Notes under the pieces: generated by a model
Told to the model about the DNA's origin: nothing
What the model saw: the letters and a program-made list of their open reading frames with translations, nothing else
The model's database searches: none
Part shown: positions 33,440-42,347 of the stretch, piece by piece
Layout of the letters: each line of letters opens with the position of its first letter
Numbering within the stretch: the stretch's first letter is position 1
Assembly (NCBI GenBank): GCA_022640915.1
Contig: JALCCT010000001.1
Span: forward strand, 124,001-188,000
Origin: Bifidobacterium sp.
GTDB taxonomy: Bacteria > Actinomycetota > Actinomycetes > Actinomycetales > Bifidobacteriaceae
DNA length: 64,000 nucleotides
Direction: 5' to 3'
Position numbers and translations under genes: made by a program

Positions 33440-35671
33440 TCACCGACCGCCGAACGAACCGCCGCCCGAACCGCCGAACGAGCCGCCGAAGCCACCCGAG
33501 GAGAACGATCCGCCCGAGGAGAACGATCCGCCGGACGACGACGGCTTTGCGGCTTGGATCGTACGGCCCAAGTCAGCAAAGCTTGCGGTAAGCTGGGATC
33601 CGATATCACCCATGTTGGCGCTCAGCGTTCCGGGGTCAAAGGCGGCGAAGCTGCCGTCCGCATTCGTGCCGCCGAAGCCGCCCATTTGGCCGGCCACTAC
33701 ACCCCAGAAGAACGGACGATACTGCCAGTACAGCAGCGAACCGTCGGCATGGGCATCCAGCCACTGTGGGTCGCTCAATTGCGGATACGCAGCAGCCAGC
33801 TCCTTGATTACGGCTTTGGAGATACCAAAGGCAGCGGCATAGACAAGATAACGATCCCACAGCATCAGATCAGCAGGACCCCTGTCGGTGAAATCACTGA
33901 AATGCTCAAGATAACGCTTCAGCCCGAGCACTTGGCCAGCCAAGTTTTGGCCTTTGTTCGTCAACGCAGTCCCTTGTGCGCTGAAGATCACGAAGAACCC
34001 GCCGAACAGAATCAGGCTGCCGGCAATCAGGCCCAATGCCAGCTGTCCGCTGAGCGAGAGCGCAATGACTGCCACGGTACCGACAAGCACCGCCACAACC
34101 CCTAGCAGCCTGGCCGAGCCGCCGGAACGACTCGTCGCCCCAAGCCGTGCGAACTCATTGTTGACGCTGGTCGTATAACGGTTCTGAACCTTGTACCCAC
34201 TCTTCCAGCCCTTGAACGCAGTTTTCAATCCGCGCAAATCGAATACGGGCGAATTAACCCGCTCGGAGCCGGCCTTGAGCAGGCGCAGCGCCGCATCTTC
34301 ACTCGGACTCAGCCCCAGCGAGGCGCGCTCGCCTTCGCTCCGCGGCATGATCACGATGGTGCTGGTATCGTTCAAGCGCCCAGACGGTTTTTCGCCGCTT
34401 TGGAACATCGTGGAAAGCTGTATCGACGACGTATGGCTCATATCAATGCCACGATAGTTGCTTGCCGCGCCGGGATAGATCGCAATGGCCTTTTTCGACG
34501 CCAGCGAGAGTACTGTGGATGCCATTTGCCGCGAAGCCAGCGCACCGGGCGAGACCTGCTGCAGCACTGAGAGCATGCTGGCAGCGCTGGCCGGACTCAT
34601 ATCCGGCGGATCGCGCCAGTATTCGATATCGCCTCGGTATCGCGACTGCCGGTTACTGCGGATCGAGGCGATGATACCGCCGACGATCAGCACCAACGCC
34701 ACGAGGCACAATCCGAGCACGATCGCAAGCAACCAGCGGGCGCGATTCTGCTGCTCCTGCCGCCAACGGTTCTCCTGCATGGTCTCATCGCGGATGGTCG
34801 CCTCCTTTGCCGCATCAGGGCTGGTTCTCACCACGCCTTGCGATCGGTTGATGTCGAACATCGAGACCAGATCGAGGTACTCGCCGTTGCGCACATCGTT
34901 CACAGTGAAATGCAAGGTGCCATCACTGTCGCGAGAAGTCGTTGAAGCGCCCGCGAAATGCAACCACGCCCAAGAATTACCCGCATTCACGCCTTCGGGA
35001 AAACGCACCGTGCCGGTCACGACGCCGATCGGGATCTTATTGCGCCTGCCGAACGGCTCCCACTGGAATTTCACCACATCGCTGTATGCGGTCGACACGC
35101 CCTCGAACGTCATGGACACTTCAAATTTGAGACTGTTCGCTTTAGTCGTGTATGGGATATTCCAGCCAATCTCGACAGTCCGGTTAGAACCGGCACCTAG
35201 GCCAGAGCCCGCAGTCCCATCATCACCAGTGGCGCTGGGCGTATACGGCTGAGGATAGTCGTCACCGCCCGTCACATCGGCGATGTACCAGTGCCCGGCG
35301 TATCTGCTGTTCCACGTCGATTCGTCTACGCCTTCAGGCGATTGCGGCTGTATCTCGTTGTAGCTCTTCCCCGTGGTCAGGTTCTTTACGGAGACATCAA
35401 CGATATTCGTCAGATTCGAAGCATTGAGCATGTACTGCTGGTAGAGCTGGCGCCATGGCTGATCCCCTTCGCGTGCTTTCAGCCTCATGTCGATGCGCTG
35501 CGTGATCTTCAAATCGCCGTTCTTGAGCACGGTGACCTGGTAATCCAGGCTCCGGTAGCTCTGATCGGGCCCGTTACTCACTGCGAGGACTATGCCGATC
35601 ATCGCCAGAACACTGACCGCCGTGACCGCCAGCGCGATGAGCGCAGAGCGCGCCGCCCGTTTCACCGTCAT
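33440..35671 (-). CDS. DUF2207-type large membrane protein with Gly/Ser/Phe tail
   Basis: A 743-residue membrane protein. After an N-terminal signal-like segment (ALIALAVTAVSVLAMIGIVLAV) comes an extracellular beta-rich DUF2207 domain (SYRSLDYQVTVLKNGDLKITQRIDM, DQSWR-type DQPWRQLYQQY). Membrane segments lie around 320-340 and 530-575 (VVAVLVGTVAVIALSL, LALGLIAGSLILFGG). The C-terminus is a GGSFSSGGSFSSGGFGG tail, as in YciQ-like and TPM-linked proteins. Starts at ATG 35671; the six-codon longer frame is unsupported. It ends a pair with the LemA gene 74 bases upstream, a recurrent partnership in bacteria. Role in the envelope unknown. Confidence 0.88.
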   Translation of the reverse strand: MTVKRAARSALIALAVTAVSVLAMIGIVLAVSNGPDQSYRSLDYQVTVLKNGDLKITQRIDMRLKAREGDQPWRQLYQQYMLNASNLTNIVDVSVKNLTTGKSYNEIQPQSPEGVDESTWNSRYAGHWYIADVTGGDDYPQPYTPSATGDDGTAGSGLGAGSNRTVEIGWNIPYTTKANSLKFEVSMTFEGVSTAYSDVVKFQWEPFGRRNKIPIGVVTGTVRFPEGVNAGNSWAWLHFAGASTTSRDSDGTLHFTVNDVRNGEYLDLVSMFDINRSQGVVRTSPDAAKEATIRDETMQENRWRQEQQNRARWLLAIVLGLCLVALVLIVGGIIASIRSNRQSRYRGDIEYWRDPPDMSPASAASMLSVLQQVSPGALASRQMASTVLSLASKKAIAIYPGAASNYRGIDMSHTSSIQLSTMFQSGEKPSGRLNDTSTIVIMPRSEGERASLGLSPSEDAALRLLKAGSERVNSPVFDLRGLKTAFKGWKSGYKVQNRYTTSVNNEFARLGATSRSGGSARLLGVVAVLVGTVAVIALSLSGQLALGLIAGSLILFGGFFVIFSAQGTALTNKGQNLAGQVLGLKRYLEHFSDFTDRGPADLMLWDRYLVYAAAFGISKAVIKELAAAYPQLSDPQWLDAHADGSLLYWQYRPFFWGVVAGQMGGFGGTNADGSFAAFDPGTLSANMGDIGSQLTASFADLGRTIQAAKPSSSGGSFSSGGSFSSGGFGGSFGGSGGGSFGGR

Positions 35672-35745
35672 GAGATCACACCTCTGCAATCGTTGCCTGT
35701 TTGTCTGGCCTGCGACCGAACGTTGCCGGCGCTACGCCGCGGAAA

Positions 35746-36321
35746 TCAGAATGTAACCTGCGGCACCTGCCGCGCGCCCTCGTCAGCTTGAAAATACTGC
35801 GCCTGCACGAACCGAAACATCGAGGCGATGACGTTGCTGGGCACCGTCTCGATCGTGGTGTTGTACTTGAGCACGACGTCGTTGTAGAACTGGCGCGCAT
35901 AGGCGATCTTCTGCTCGAGCGCGCTCAGTTGGCCCTGCAGATCCATGAAGTTCTGATTGGCTTGCAGCTGCGGGTAGGCTTCCGCTGTCGCTTGCAGGTT
36001 GATCAGCGTGCGCGAGAGCGCATTCTCCGCCTCGGCACGCTCAGCGGTCGTAGCATTGGGGTCGACGGCCACTGCCATTGCCTTGGCCCGGGCCTGCGTC
36101 ACCTGGGTGAAGACCTCGGACTCGTGCGTGGCATAGCCTTTGACCGTTTCAACCAGATTGGGAATCAGATCCGAGCGCTGCTTGAGCTGCACGTCAATCT
36201 GCGCCCAGCCGTTGCCGACACGGTTACGCAAGGATATCAGTGCGTTATAGGCGCCGACGCCCCAAAGCACCAGGCCGGCAATCAGCGCGATGACAATAAT
36301 AAGAATGATCCAACCGCTCAT
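35746..36321 (-). CDS. lemA: LemA family protein
   Basis: A 191-residue protein with one N-terminal membrane helix ([21 protein letters not shown]) followed by the LemA helical domain: [40 protein letters not shown], then [33 protein letters not shown] and [14 protein letters not shown]. Length and all conserved segments are complete. Function is not established; it is commonly linked to DUF2207, TPM or HtpX genes. Starts at ATG 36321, after AAAGGAGCGACT. It is divergent from the response regulator gene. Confidence 0.96.
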   Translation of the reverse strand: MSGWIILIIVIALIAGLVLWGVGAYNALISLRNRVGNGWAQIDVQLKQRSDLIPNLVETVKGYATHESEVFTQVTQARAKAMAVAVDPNATTAERAEAENALSRTLINLQATAEAYPQLQANQNFMDLQGQLSALEQKIAYARQFYNDVVLKYNTTIETVPSNVIASMFRFVQAQYFQADEGARQVPQVTF

Positions 36322-36436
36322 AGTCGCTCCTTTACGTGTATGCGTCTACCCATTCTCGCAAGAGGTAGGGATTGGGCAGGATAATGCAGCTGAACGGAGC
36401 TCCGGTACGTTGCATTGTCGCGATACACTGAGCGTC

Positions 36437-37117
36437 ATGACAGTTCCGGACACAATCAGACGGCATGAGTTACGCATCGGCGTGCTTGACAACGACTGCC
36501 TCGCGCTGGAATGCATCGTCTCGATGCTGGTCCATCTCAACAACCTCGACGGCCGCAGGCTCGACATCTGGTCGAGCGGCAATCCGGCCAAAGCCATTCA
36601 GGAATGCCGTTTCGGCGCGAATCTGACGGATGTCATGATCATCGACATGGCGCTCAACGGGCTGACCGGCTCACAGGTGGCCAAGGAGATCCGTAAGCAT
36701 GCGCCGGGCGTTGGTGTCATCGGCATTACCTCGTACCAGCCCGAGCTGTATGTTAAGGACATGCAGGCGGCCGGCGCCCAAGCTCTTTTGGACAAAAGCA
36801 CACTGAAATCAACGCTCAGCGATGCGATTGACGCCGTCTGCCGCGGGCTGCAGTTCCCCGAGGGCTCTGGATTCGCCGCTGTGCACGAAGAGACGCCGGC
36901 ATCGTTCGACGTCGCCCCGCTGCGCATGCACCTGACCAGCACCGAGCAGCAAATCATCACGCTAAGCCTAACGCGCAAAAGCACCAAGGAGATCGCCACC
37001 GAGCTGAACATCTCAGCTGACACGGTATTCTCTCATCGGCGCAATATCAAGAACAAGTTCCGTTCCAGCACCTGGTACGATGCGCTCGACCGGTGCCGCG
37101 AACTGCACATTGTCTAA
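36437..37117 (+). CDS. LuxR/NarL-type response regulator
   Basis: A 226-residue regulator. Receiver domain: acidic residues in IGVLDNDCLALECI, phospho-acceptor D70 in DVMIIDMALNGLTG, T/S switch in IGITSYQ, and K120 in LLDKSTLK. C-terminal LuxR helix-turn-helix: LTSTEQQIITLSLTRKSTKEIATELNISADTVFSHRRNIKNKF. Starts at ATG 36437. The family start fits, but the ribosome-binding site is weak (GAGCG). It is followed after nine bases by the membrane kinase gene, its likely partner. A lux-box-like palindrome sits upstream of the convergent peptide gene and is its likeliest target here. Confidence 0.92.
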   Translation: MTVPDTIRRHELRIGVLDNDCLALECIVSMLVHLNNLDGRRLDIWSSGNPAKAIQECRFGANLTDVMIIDMALNGLTGSQVAKEIRKHAPGVGVIGITSYQPELYVKDMQAAGAQALLDKSTLKSTLSDAIDAVCRGLQFPEGSGFAAVHEETPASFDVAPLRMHLTSTEQQIITLSLTRKSTKEIATELNISADTVFSHRRNIKNKFRSSTWYDALDRCRELHIV

Positions 37118-37126
37118 GGCCGGCAC

Positions 37127-38335
37127 ATGACGCACCTGCTGCCTTTATGCTCACTGCGACAAGCGCCCAAGGGATCCAAAGCGCCGGGACCCACCTGGGG
37201 AGCCAGGCTATCGCAGCACTTCGCCCACCCCTATATTTCGCTGCTCGCTGCGATCTGCGGCGGGCTCGTGCTCTTCGAGAGCATATATTCCTTAGTCACT
37301 GTGCCTTTCGGAGCATTTGATCTAATGCTGCTGGCAGCCAGGATTACGGCCGTCGTCGTGTTCGTAGTCCGGCCCACTGCGGGGGCATGGCTTATCATCG
37401 CGTGCGTCTTCCTTGATTCACTCACGCCGAGCCCCACCCCAGTGACTATGCTGCTCACCTCGCTGGTGGCAACGGCCACGCAGGGATTTGTGAACAAGGC
37501 GGTTGGCGGCGCATACAGCCTGCTGCTGATTTCAGTTCTCACGATATCCCTCTCGGTGGGATTCGCCTCCGAGATGACCAGTGGCGGCATCATTTCCTTC
37601 GCTGTGTTCACTGTCATCGCATATGGCATAGGCATCTTGACAAATCTCAGCACACGGCACCGAGTCCAGGAGCAACAGAATCTGCTCCTGCTGCACAATG
37701 CGCTCATCGCGCAGCGGCTGCACGACTATACGACCAATGACATGAACAACATCATTATGCTCGTGGATCTGGCGCAAGGAGGCAGCGCGGAGCACGACCC
37801 GGCCGAAACACTGCAGCTGATCCGCGATAACGCAGTCAATGCACTCGCGCAGACGCGTCAGGCGATTCTCACTCTGCGCAGCGATCAGGCGGGACACCCG
37901 CAGAACGAGTGGCCGGACGCCGCTGGCATTGCATCCTCAGGACTCACCGACCAGCTCACCCAGCTCATCGACGAGCAGCAGGAAGTCCTAGACTCGCTTG
38001 GCTTTCAAGGAACCGTACTCATGCCCGTGCCCATGCCGGACGCGCAGCAGGATCGTTCGCAGCTCATCGAAGATCTTGTCAAGGAGCTGTTCGGTAACAT
38101 CGCGCATCACGCCGTGCCCGCCGGAGGCTATACAATGACGATCGGAGCGAACGACGAGGATTGCGAGATCAGTCTTTCGGACATCCCACTGCATGGTGGC
38201 GAATCAGCAGGGCTGGGAACCGGCATGGCCTCCTATCGCACCGCCATCGGTGCCATAGGAGGTAGCTGGAGTGTTGAAGAGAACGAACACAGCTGGACAC
38301 TGAGTGCAAGGATCCCATGGAGTCCCTTAGGGTGA
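37127..38335 (+). CDS. Membrane sensor histidine kinase, NarL-partner type
   Basis: A 402-residue kinase. About five or six membrane segments occupy residues 35-172 (HPYISLLAAICGGLVLF, LMLLAARITAVVVFVV, AGAWLIIACVFL, LLISVLTISLSVGF, GIISFAVFTVIAYGIGI), with little extracellular sequence. A HisKA_3-like segment has H199 in LIAQRLHDYTTNDMNNIIML. The ATPase part has VKELFGNIAHHAV (N box) and GLGTGMASYRTAIGAIGGSW (G box), with an unusual D-box region. Such polytopic sensors often detect peptides or membrane stress. Starts at ATG 37127, after AAGG, nine bases from the regulator gene. It converges on the secreted-peptide gene 70 bases away. Confidence 0.85.
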   Translation: MTHLLPLCSLRQAPKGSKAPGPTWGARLSQHFAHPYISLLAAICGGLVLFESIYSLVTVPFGAFDLMLLAARITAVVVFVVRPTAGAWLIIACVFLDSLTPSPTPVTMLLTSLVATATQGFVNKAVGGAYSLLLISVLTISLSVGFASEMTSGGIISFAVFTVIAYGIGILTNLSTRHRVQEQQNLLLLHNALIAQRLHDYTTNDMNNIIMLVDLAQGGSAEHDPAETLQLIRDNAVNALAQTRQAILTLRSDQAGHPQNEWPDAAGIASSGLTDQLTQLIDEQQEVLDSLGFQGTVLMPVPMPDAQQDRSQLIEDLVKELFGNIAHHAVPAGGYTMTIGANDEDCEISLSDIPLHGGESAGLGTGMASYRTAIGAIGGSWSVEENEHSWTLSARIPWSPLG

Positions 38336-38405
38336 CACAGCTCCAAACCCGCCTAAACCCTCTGTTGACTGAATCTCAGCTGCTCTTTGATATTGCTCTT
38401 CGGCG

Positions 38406-38675
38406 CTAGGCTTCAGTGCCGGGGGCCGATCCCACTCCCATGATGCGGCATAGCCACGTCAGCCATGGCTGACACTTCACAGCCGTCGGTTCGACAGTCG
38501 TCTGATCCGCTGGCGATCCGCCTTGATCGGCGAAAGCAGCCGCGGGAAGTAATGCGGCGCACAACGACAGTGCCGCGAACCCGCAAGTCACGGCAGTGCA
38601 TACCCGCCTAGCCAGCATATGCGACGAACGCTGAGATACGCCCTGCGATGACCCCACAACCACCCTATTGCCCAT
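38406..38675 (-). CDS. Small secreted peptide precursor with two cysteines
   Basis: An 89-residue precursor. A basic N-region (to LARRV) is followed by a hydrophobic core (CTAVTCGFAALSLCAALLP) and an AAAFA signal-peptidase site. Predicted cleavage after A49 leaves a 40-residue peptide starting DQGGSPADQT and ending GVGSAPGTEA, with C68 and C76 bounding QPWLTWL (C-x7-C). I recognise no family. Coding support: GGAGGG seven bases before ATG 38675, a complete Sec signal, and a promoter-like TTGCAC-17-ATTAAT. It converges with the LuxR regulator/kinase pair. Possible signal peptide, bacteriocin or stress-induced exported peptide. Confidence 0.75.
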   Translation of the reverse strand: MGNRVVVGSSQGVSQRSSHMLARRVCTAVTCGFAALSLCAALLPAAAFADQGGSPADQTTVEPTAVKCQPWLTWLCRIMGVGSAPGTEA

Positions 38676-38709
38676 GAGTCTTCCCTCCAACACATTCGAC
38701 AATTGACTA

Positions 38710-38738
38710 ATTAATGCCTTTTGCCGTTCTCAGTGCAA
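38710..38738 (-). promoter_or_regulatory. Predicted promoter of the secreted-peptide gene
   Basis: The minus strand reads TTGCAC (38733-38738), a 17-base spacer and ATTAAT (38710-38715), about 35 bases before the start codon. The -10 is weak, as expected for an activated promoter. Confidence 0.5.
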
Positions 38739-38742
38739 TACC

Positions 38743-38762
38743 ATCTGCAGGAAACTGCAGAT
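38743..38762. promoter_or_regulatory. Lux-box-like 20-bp palindrome upstream of the peptide promoter
   Basis: ATCTGCAG-GAAA-CTGCAGAT is a perfect 8-bp inverted repeat over 20 bp. It fits the outer positions of the lux-box pattern (RNSTGYA...TRCASRT) and lies four bases upstream of the predicted -35. It is followed by TTTT on the forward strand, so it could alternatively be a forward-strand terminator. Confidence 0.55.
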
Positions 38763-39021
38763 TTTTCTCTTTCATCCGGCGTGTCGCCGGCGAGAACATA
38801 AACCCCCCAAAAACTACAAGATCGCCGATATTCCTAGCGTCCCAACACGCTGGCTGCCTTCCCTCACCACATTTCCCCCGCAGCTTATTGAGCGCAAACC
38901 GGCAGCAACCCCCGCACTTCGGCAGCAGCGCCATGGAGGTCCCCAGCGTTGATCTGGGATGAGCATATCGGATGCTGCGATACCCTCATTCACCCTGCAC
39001 CAACCCAGCAGACACGAGTTG
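38763..39021. other. Intergenic region between peptide gene and GntR gene
   Basis: A short palindrome CCGGCG-TGT-CGCCGG lies at 38778-38792 and a C/A-rich stretch follows. Forward and reverse open frames here lack ribosome-binding sites and family features. No gene was recognised. Confidence 0.4.
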
Positions 39022-39768
39022 TTACTCTTGAACCGGCCCGACGTCCTTCTGGGCCCTGATGACGAAGCGCACCTCAGCATCGAGCGGAGGGTGCAGGGCA
39101 ACGCCAAAGGCAATGATGGAGCCGAATTCATCGAAGACCGTGGAATCCATCGCCAGCACAGGCGTGCCGTTGTCGACACCAAAATATCCAGCGATATCGT
39201 CATAAATCGGCTGCAGTCGCACCACGACTTCGTTCTCTACCAATCTGACGGCGTAATGGCCTTCAAGAAATGCATACAGCGAACCATCTGAAAAATCCTC
39301 GTGCAGCACTTTGGAAAAACGCGTCGCAGGCAGGAACGTCACCACATGTTGCTTGAGGTTCGGCCCCACATAACGCAGACGTTCAAGCCTGATCAGCGAA
39401 GCATCGTCCGCCAGACCGAGCCGACGGGCAACTTCAGGCTCGTTGGCTACTTCATTGCTTAAGACTTTGGTGTGCACGACGTTGCCCAAGTCCTGCTGCT
39501 GACGATAGAAACCAAGAATATGGTCGCTGATAACCTCATGTTCGGTGCCGGGACCACCTTCGGTGCGGAAGGTCCCCCGGCCTTGGCGACGTACGAGCAG
39601 ACCTTCCTGAATCAGGTCTTCAACGGCATGGCGCAGCGTGATACGGCTGACACGATACTGCTCGCACAGATCGGACTCGGTTGGGAGTTGATCGCCAGGA
39701 TCCATGCCCCGCATGCGTTCACGCATGTTGTCTCGAACCGTCACATATTTTGGAATTCCGTTAGCCAT
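39022..39768 (-). CDS. GntR-family regulator, HutC/UTRA type
   Basis: A 248-residue regulator. Winged helix-turn-helix: IPKYVTVRDNMRERMRGMDPGDQLPTESDLCEQYRVSRITLRHAVEDLIQEGLLVRRQGRGTF (about 4-68). A UTRA ligand-binding domain follows, with ANEPEVARRLGL, LIRLERLRYV, LYAFLEGHYAV and the closing DEFGSIIAFGVALHPPLDAEVRFVI. It starts at ATG 39768, after GTAGGGTGACG. It lies 197 bases downstream of the PTS genes on the same strand and is separated by a terminator, so it probably regulates that operon. The effector would be a phosphorylated sugar or sugar acid. Confidence 0.92.
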   Translation of the reverse strand: MANGIPKYVTVRDNMRERMRGMDPGDQLPTESDLCEQYRVSRITLRHAVEDLIQEGLLVRRQGRGTFRTEGGPGTEHEVISDHILGFYRQQQDLGNVVHTKVLSNEVANEPEVARRLGLADDASLIRLERLRYVGPNLKQHVVTFLPATRFSKVLHEDFSDGSLYAFLEGHYAVRLVENEVVVRLQPIYDDIAGYFGVDNGTPVLAMDSTVFDEFGSIIAFGVALHPPLDAEVRFVIRAQKDVGPVQE

Positions 39769-39874
39769 CGTCACCCTACACCGTCTCGCCGTCTGCAAAG
39801 ACACGCCGTCATCACCATACGCGCGTCAGTCATCGTTGTTGTCACACACGCACAGTCCATCAACACAAAGAATC

Positions 39875-39914
39875 GGTTGGGAGCCGACCAGAACCAACCA
39901 GTAGGCTCCCAACC
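39875..39914 (-). terminator. Terminator of the PTS operon
   Basis: A perfect 11-bp stem, GGTTGGGAGCC with GGCTCCCAACC, 18-nt loop, 52 bases after the IIC stop and before the GntR gene. Confidence 0.75.
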
Positions 39915-39965
39915 ATTCATTCCCCTGTGCAGCGCGCTATGACAGTGCTACAGCAGCACGTTGCG

Positions 39966-41357
39966 TCACTGCTCGGTCTTGGCTGCTGCAGCGGCCATGC
40001 CCCGCTCATGACGGGTCATGAGCAACGAAGCAAGGTAGAAGACCACCACGGCAATAAGCACGCCAGCTATCAGCGCGATCTGACCGCCAGACTTGCCGAT
40101 ATAACCGAAGATCACTCCCGCCACACCGAAATCAGCGTCCGAATAAGTGGCATTGGAAAGGCCAACGTCGCCCAGCACCGGCAGCAGCAGCAACGGCAGG
40201 AAAGTAATAGCTAAGCCGTTGGTGAAGGCACCAAGCACCGCGCCGCGCCGGCCGCCGACGCCGTTGGCAATCACGCCAGTGGCCGCGCCGGTCATGAAAT
40301 GTGCCACGATACCAGGAATGATGATCGTGGTGTGGGCAAATGCCATGATGACCATGCCCACAATGCCGCCGACGAAGCTCGACAGGAAGCCAATCAGTAC
40401 AGCGTTAGGCGCAAAAGTAAATGTTATCGGCACATCAAGCGCCGGTTTCGCATTCTTGACCAGCTTTTCACTGATGCCCTTGAAGGCCGGAACAATCTCG
40501 CCCAGGACTACACGCACGCCAGCAAGGATAACGAACACGCCAGCTGAGAAGGTAGCAGCCTGCAACACGGCGAAAACGATGAAATTCTGTCCGCTGCTCA
40601 ACTTTGCCTCAATATAGGCAGGGCCGGCGAACAGCGCCACAATGATATAGATAACCGCCATCGACAGCGCCACAATCACCGTCGTATCGCGCAGAAAACC
40701 TAGTCCTTTGGGGAATTTGATATCTTCAGTGGACTTTGAAGGGTGTTTCTTCGAGCGCGTCAGCGTGGCGACCAAACCGCCCAAGGCGATACCAGCGCCA
40801 CCGGTGTGGCCCAGCGCCACATCGTCGGTTCCCGTTGCCTGCTTCATGAAAGGCTGCACGAGGGCCGGCGAAACCGTGACGATCAATCCCTGCGCAATCG
40901 AGCCCCACAGCAGCACGCCCCAGGTCGGAAGCCCAGCGACTTCGAAGATGACTGCGATCATCGTGGCCATGTAGAAGGCGACATGCCCCGACAGATAGAT
41001 GTATTTGAAGCGCGAAGTCATCGACAGCAGGATGTTGACGATCATCCCGAAGAAGAAGATCAGCGCGGCCTCGGAGCCGTATTTCACCAGCACGGTGCCG
41101 ACGATGGCTTCGTTGTTCGGCACGACACCCTGCACATGGAAGGCGTGCTGGAACATGTCGCCGAAGGGCGTCAGCGAATTGCTCACTACGCCTGCACCGG
41201 CTGCCAGCACAAGGAATCCGACCAAGGTACGTATGGTGCCTTGCATGATATCGGTGGCCTTCTTGCGCTGCAACGACAGGCCAATGAGGGATATCAGCGC
41301 CACGATGACAGCAGGCTGGCGGAAGATGTCCAATAGGACAGAAAGAGTCCCGTTCAT
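39966..41357 (-). CDS. PTS ascorbate-family IIC permease (UlaA-like)
   Basis: A 463-residue membrane protein of the UlaA (ascorbate/galactitol-superfamily) type. It reads LLDIFRQPAVIVALISLIGLSLQRK at the start, then GTIRTLVGFLVLAAGAGVV, ALGHTGGAGIALGGLVA, FTFAPNAVLIGFLSSFVGGIVGM and PGIVAHFMTGAATGVIANGVGGRRGAVLGAF. Around 10-12 hydrophobic segments. I start at ATG 41357, eight bases after AAAGGAG; a GTG two codons earlier sits too close to it. The substrate is probably L-ascorbate or a related sugar acid. No ula catabolic genes lie beside it, so this is not certain. Confidence 0.9.
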   Translation of the reverse strand: MNGTLSVLLDIFRQPAVIVALISLIGLSLQRKKATDIMQGTIRTLVGFLVLAAGAGVVSNSLTPFGDMFQHAFHVQGVVPNNEAIVGTVLVKYGSEAALIFFFGMIVNILLSMTSRFKYIYLSGHVAFYMATMIAVIFEVAGLPTWGVLLWGSIAQGLIVTVSPALVQPFMKQATGTDDVALGHTGGAGIALGGLVATLTRSKKHPSKSTEDIKFPKGLGFLRDTTVIVALSMAVIYIIVALFAGPAYIEAKLSSGQNFIVFAVLQAATFSAGVFVILAGVRVVLGEIVPAFKGISEKLVKNAKPALDVPITFTFAPNAVLIGFLSSFVGGIVGMVIMAFAHTTIIIPGIVAHFMTGAATGVIANGVGGRRGAVLGAFTNGLAITFLPLLLLPVLGDVGLSNATYSDADFGVAGVIFGYIGKSGGQIALIAGVLIAVVVFYLASLLMTRHERGMAAAAAKTEQ

Positions 41358-41441
41358 AATCACTCTCCTTTGAGGAGGATATTCGTTATGGGCACATGCC
41401 GGGTCATCGATGGCCTAGCACATGTTTGGCTTATTGCCGGA

Positions 41442-41738
41442 TTACTTGTTCGGTACTGCGACGCCATGGCGTTCGAGCGCGGCAGCAACTTTTTGCTTGA
41501 TTTCGTTCATATCGATAAGGCTGTTGAGCACGACGACATCGCCGTTCTTGCCTTCAGCAGCCTCAGCGATATCACGCCCGACGAACACGACGTCGGCGCT
41601 AGCTGGCGTGACCGATGACAGGTCAGTGTGGTCGGTTGCAACACCGGTGACGCCAAGCTCTTTCAAAGCCTTGTCGATGTTGAGCTGGGTCATGAAGCTG
41701 GAACCGAGTCCAGTGCTGCATGCTGTGAGAATTTTCAT
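41442..41738 (-). CDS. PTS IIB component (UlaB-like)
   Basis: A 98-residue cytoplasmic phosphocarrier. It starts MKILTACSTGLGSSFM, with phospho-acceptor C7 in the ACxTGLGSS loop typical of lactose/ascorbate-type IIB. It continues TDHTDLSSVTPASADVVFVGRDIAE. It passes phosphate from IIA to the incoming sugar at IIC. Starts at ATG 41738, after AAAGGTAATCCT, four bases from the IIA stop. Confidence 0.93.
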   Translation of the reverse strand: MKILTACSTGLGSSFMTQLNIDKALKELGVTGVATDHTDLSSVTPASADVVFVGRDIAEAAEGKNGDVVVLNSLIDMNEIKQKVAAALERHGVAVPNK

Positions 41739-41742
41739 AGGA

Positions 41743-42192
41743 TTACCTTTCTTCTCCAAAAACGGATCTAATCTCATCTACTGTCGTCGCTGTATTCAGC
41801 GCGTCGCGCCCTTCGTCGTCAGTCAGGAGAGCAGCCAAGTCCTGCATCAATGCGATATGAGCGTTGGCATCTGTTGCGGCCAGACAGAACATCGTAGAGA
41901 TCGGGTGCTCGGCACTGTCAGCCAAAAGGAACGGCGTCTCCACGTGTAGCACCGTCAGCGCCGTAGCGTTAACTCCAGATTCAGGCCGCGCATGCGCCAG
42001 CGCCACGCCGCCGCCCAAATCAATATAGGTGCCGCCCGGACTGGCGATTGAGGTCTTCATCGCCTCAATATATTCCGGTGTGATCGCGCCGTTGTGCAGC
42101 AATGGTGCGGCTACAATGTCAACGGCCTGACGCCAATCAGTGACGCTTTTACGATACAGAATCGAGTCTGAATCCACATATTGGCTGAGCAC
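41743..42192 (-). CDS. PTS IIA component (mannitol/fructose-type, UlaC-like)
   Basis: A 149-residue IIA protein. The active His is H67 in GGGVALAHARPESGV. The context KTSIASPGGTYIDLGGG and LLADDEGRDAL-like LLTDDEGRDALNTA matches UlaC/FruA-type IIA domains. It receives phosphate from HPr. Starts at GTG 42192, after AAAGGAGAGAGAGTA. First gene of the IIA-IIB-IIC operon, behind the promoter at 42348-42376. Confidence 0.92.
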   Translation of the reverse strand: MLSQYVDSDSILYRKSVTDWRQAVDIVAAPLLHNGAITPEYIEAMKTSIASPGGTYIDLGGGVALAHARPESGVNATALTVLHVETPFLLADSAEHPISTMFCLAATDANAHIALMQDLAALLTDDEGRDALNTATTVDEIRSVFGEER

Positions 42193-42347
42193 TACTCTCT
42201 CTCCTTTCAGCTATCAAACGCCATCTGCTCCGATGTCCGGCGATGGCTAGCGGCGTTTGCTTAGTTTTCGCCTGGTTCTTGCTCCGTTGAGTTGCTCTGC
42301 TTATGCCACTGATTCCGAAGTGGTTTTCCCATTCACAACGCATATTC

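Noticed and set aside
38714..38962. Forward 82-codon frame upstream of the peptide gene
   Set aside because: It starts without a ribosome-binding site and covers the predicted promoter and palindrome of the reverse-strand gene. Composition is not convincing.
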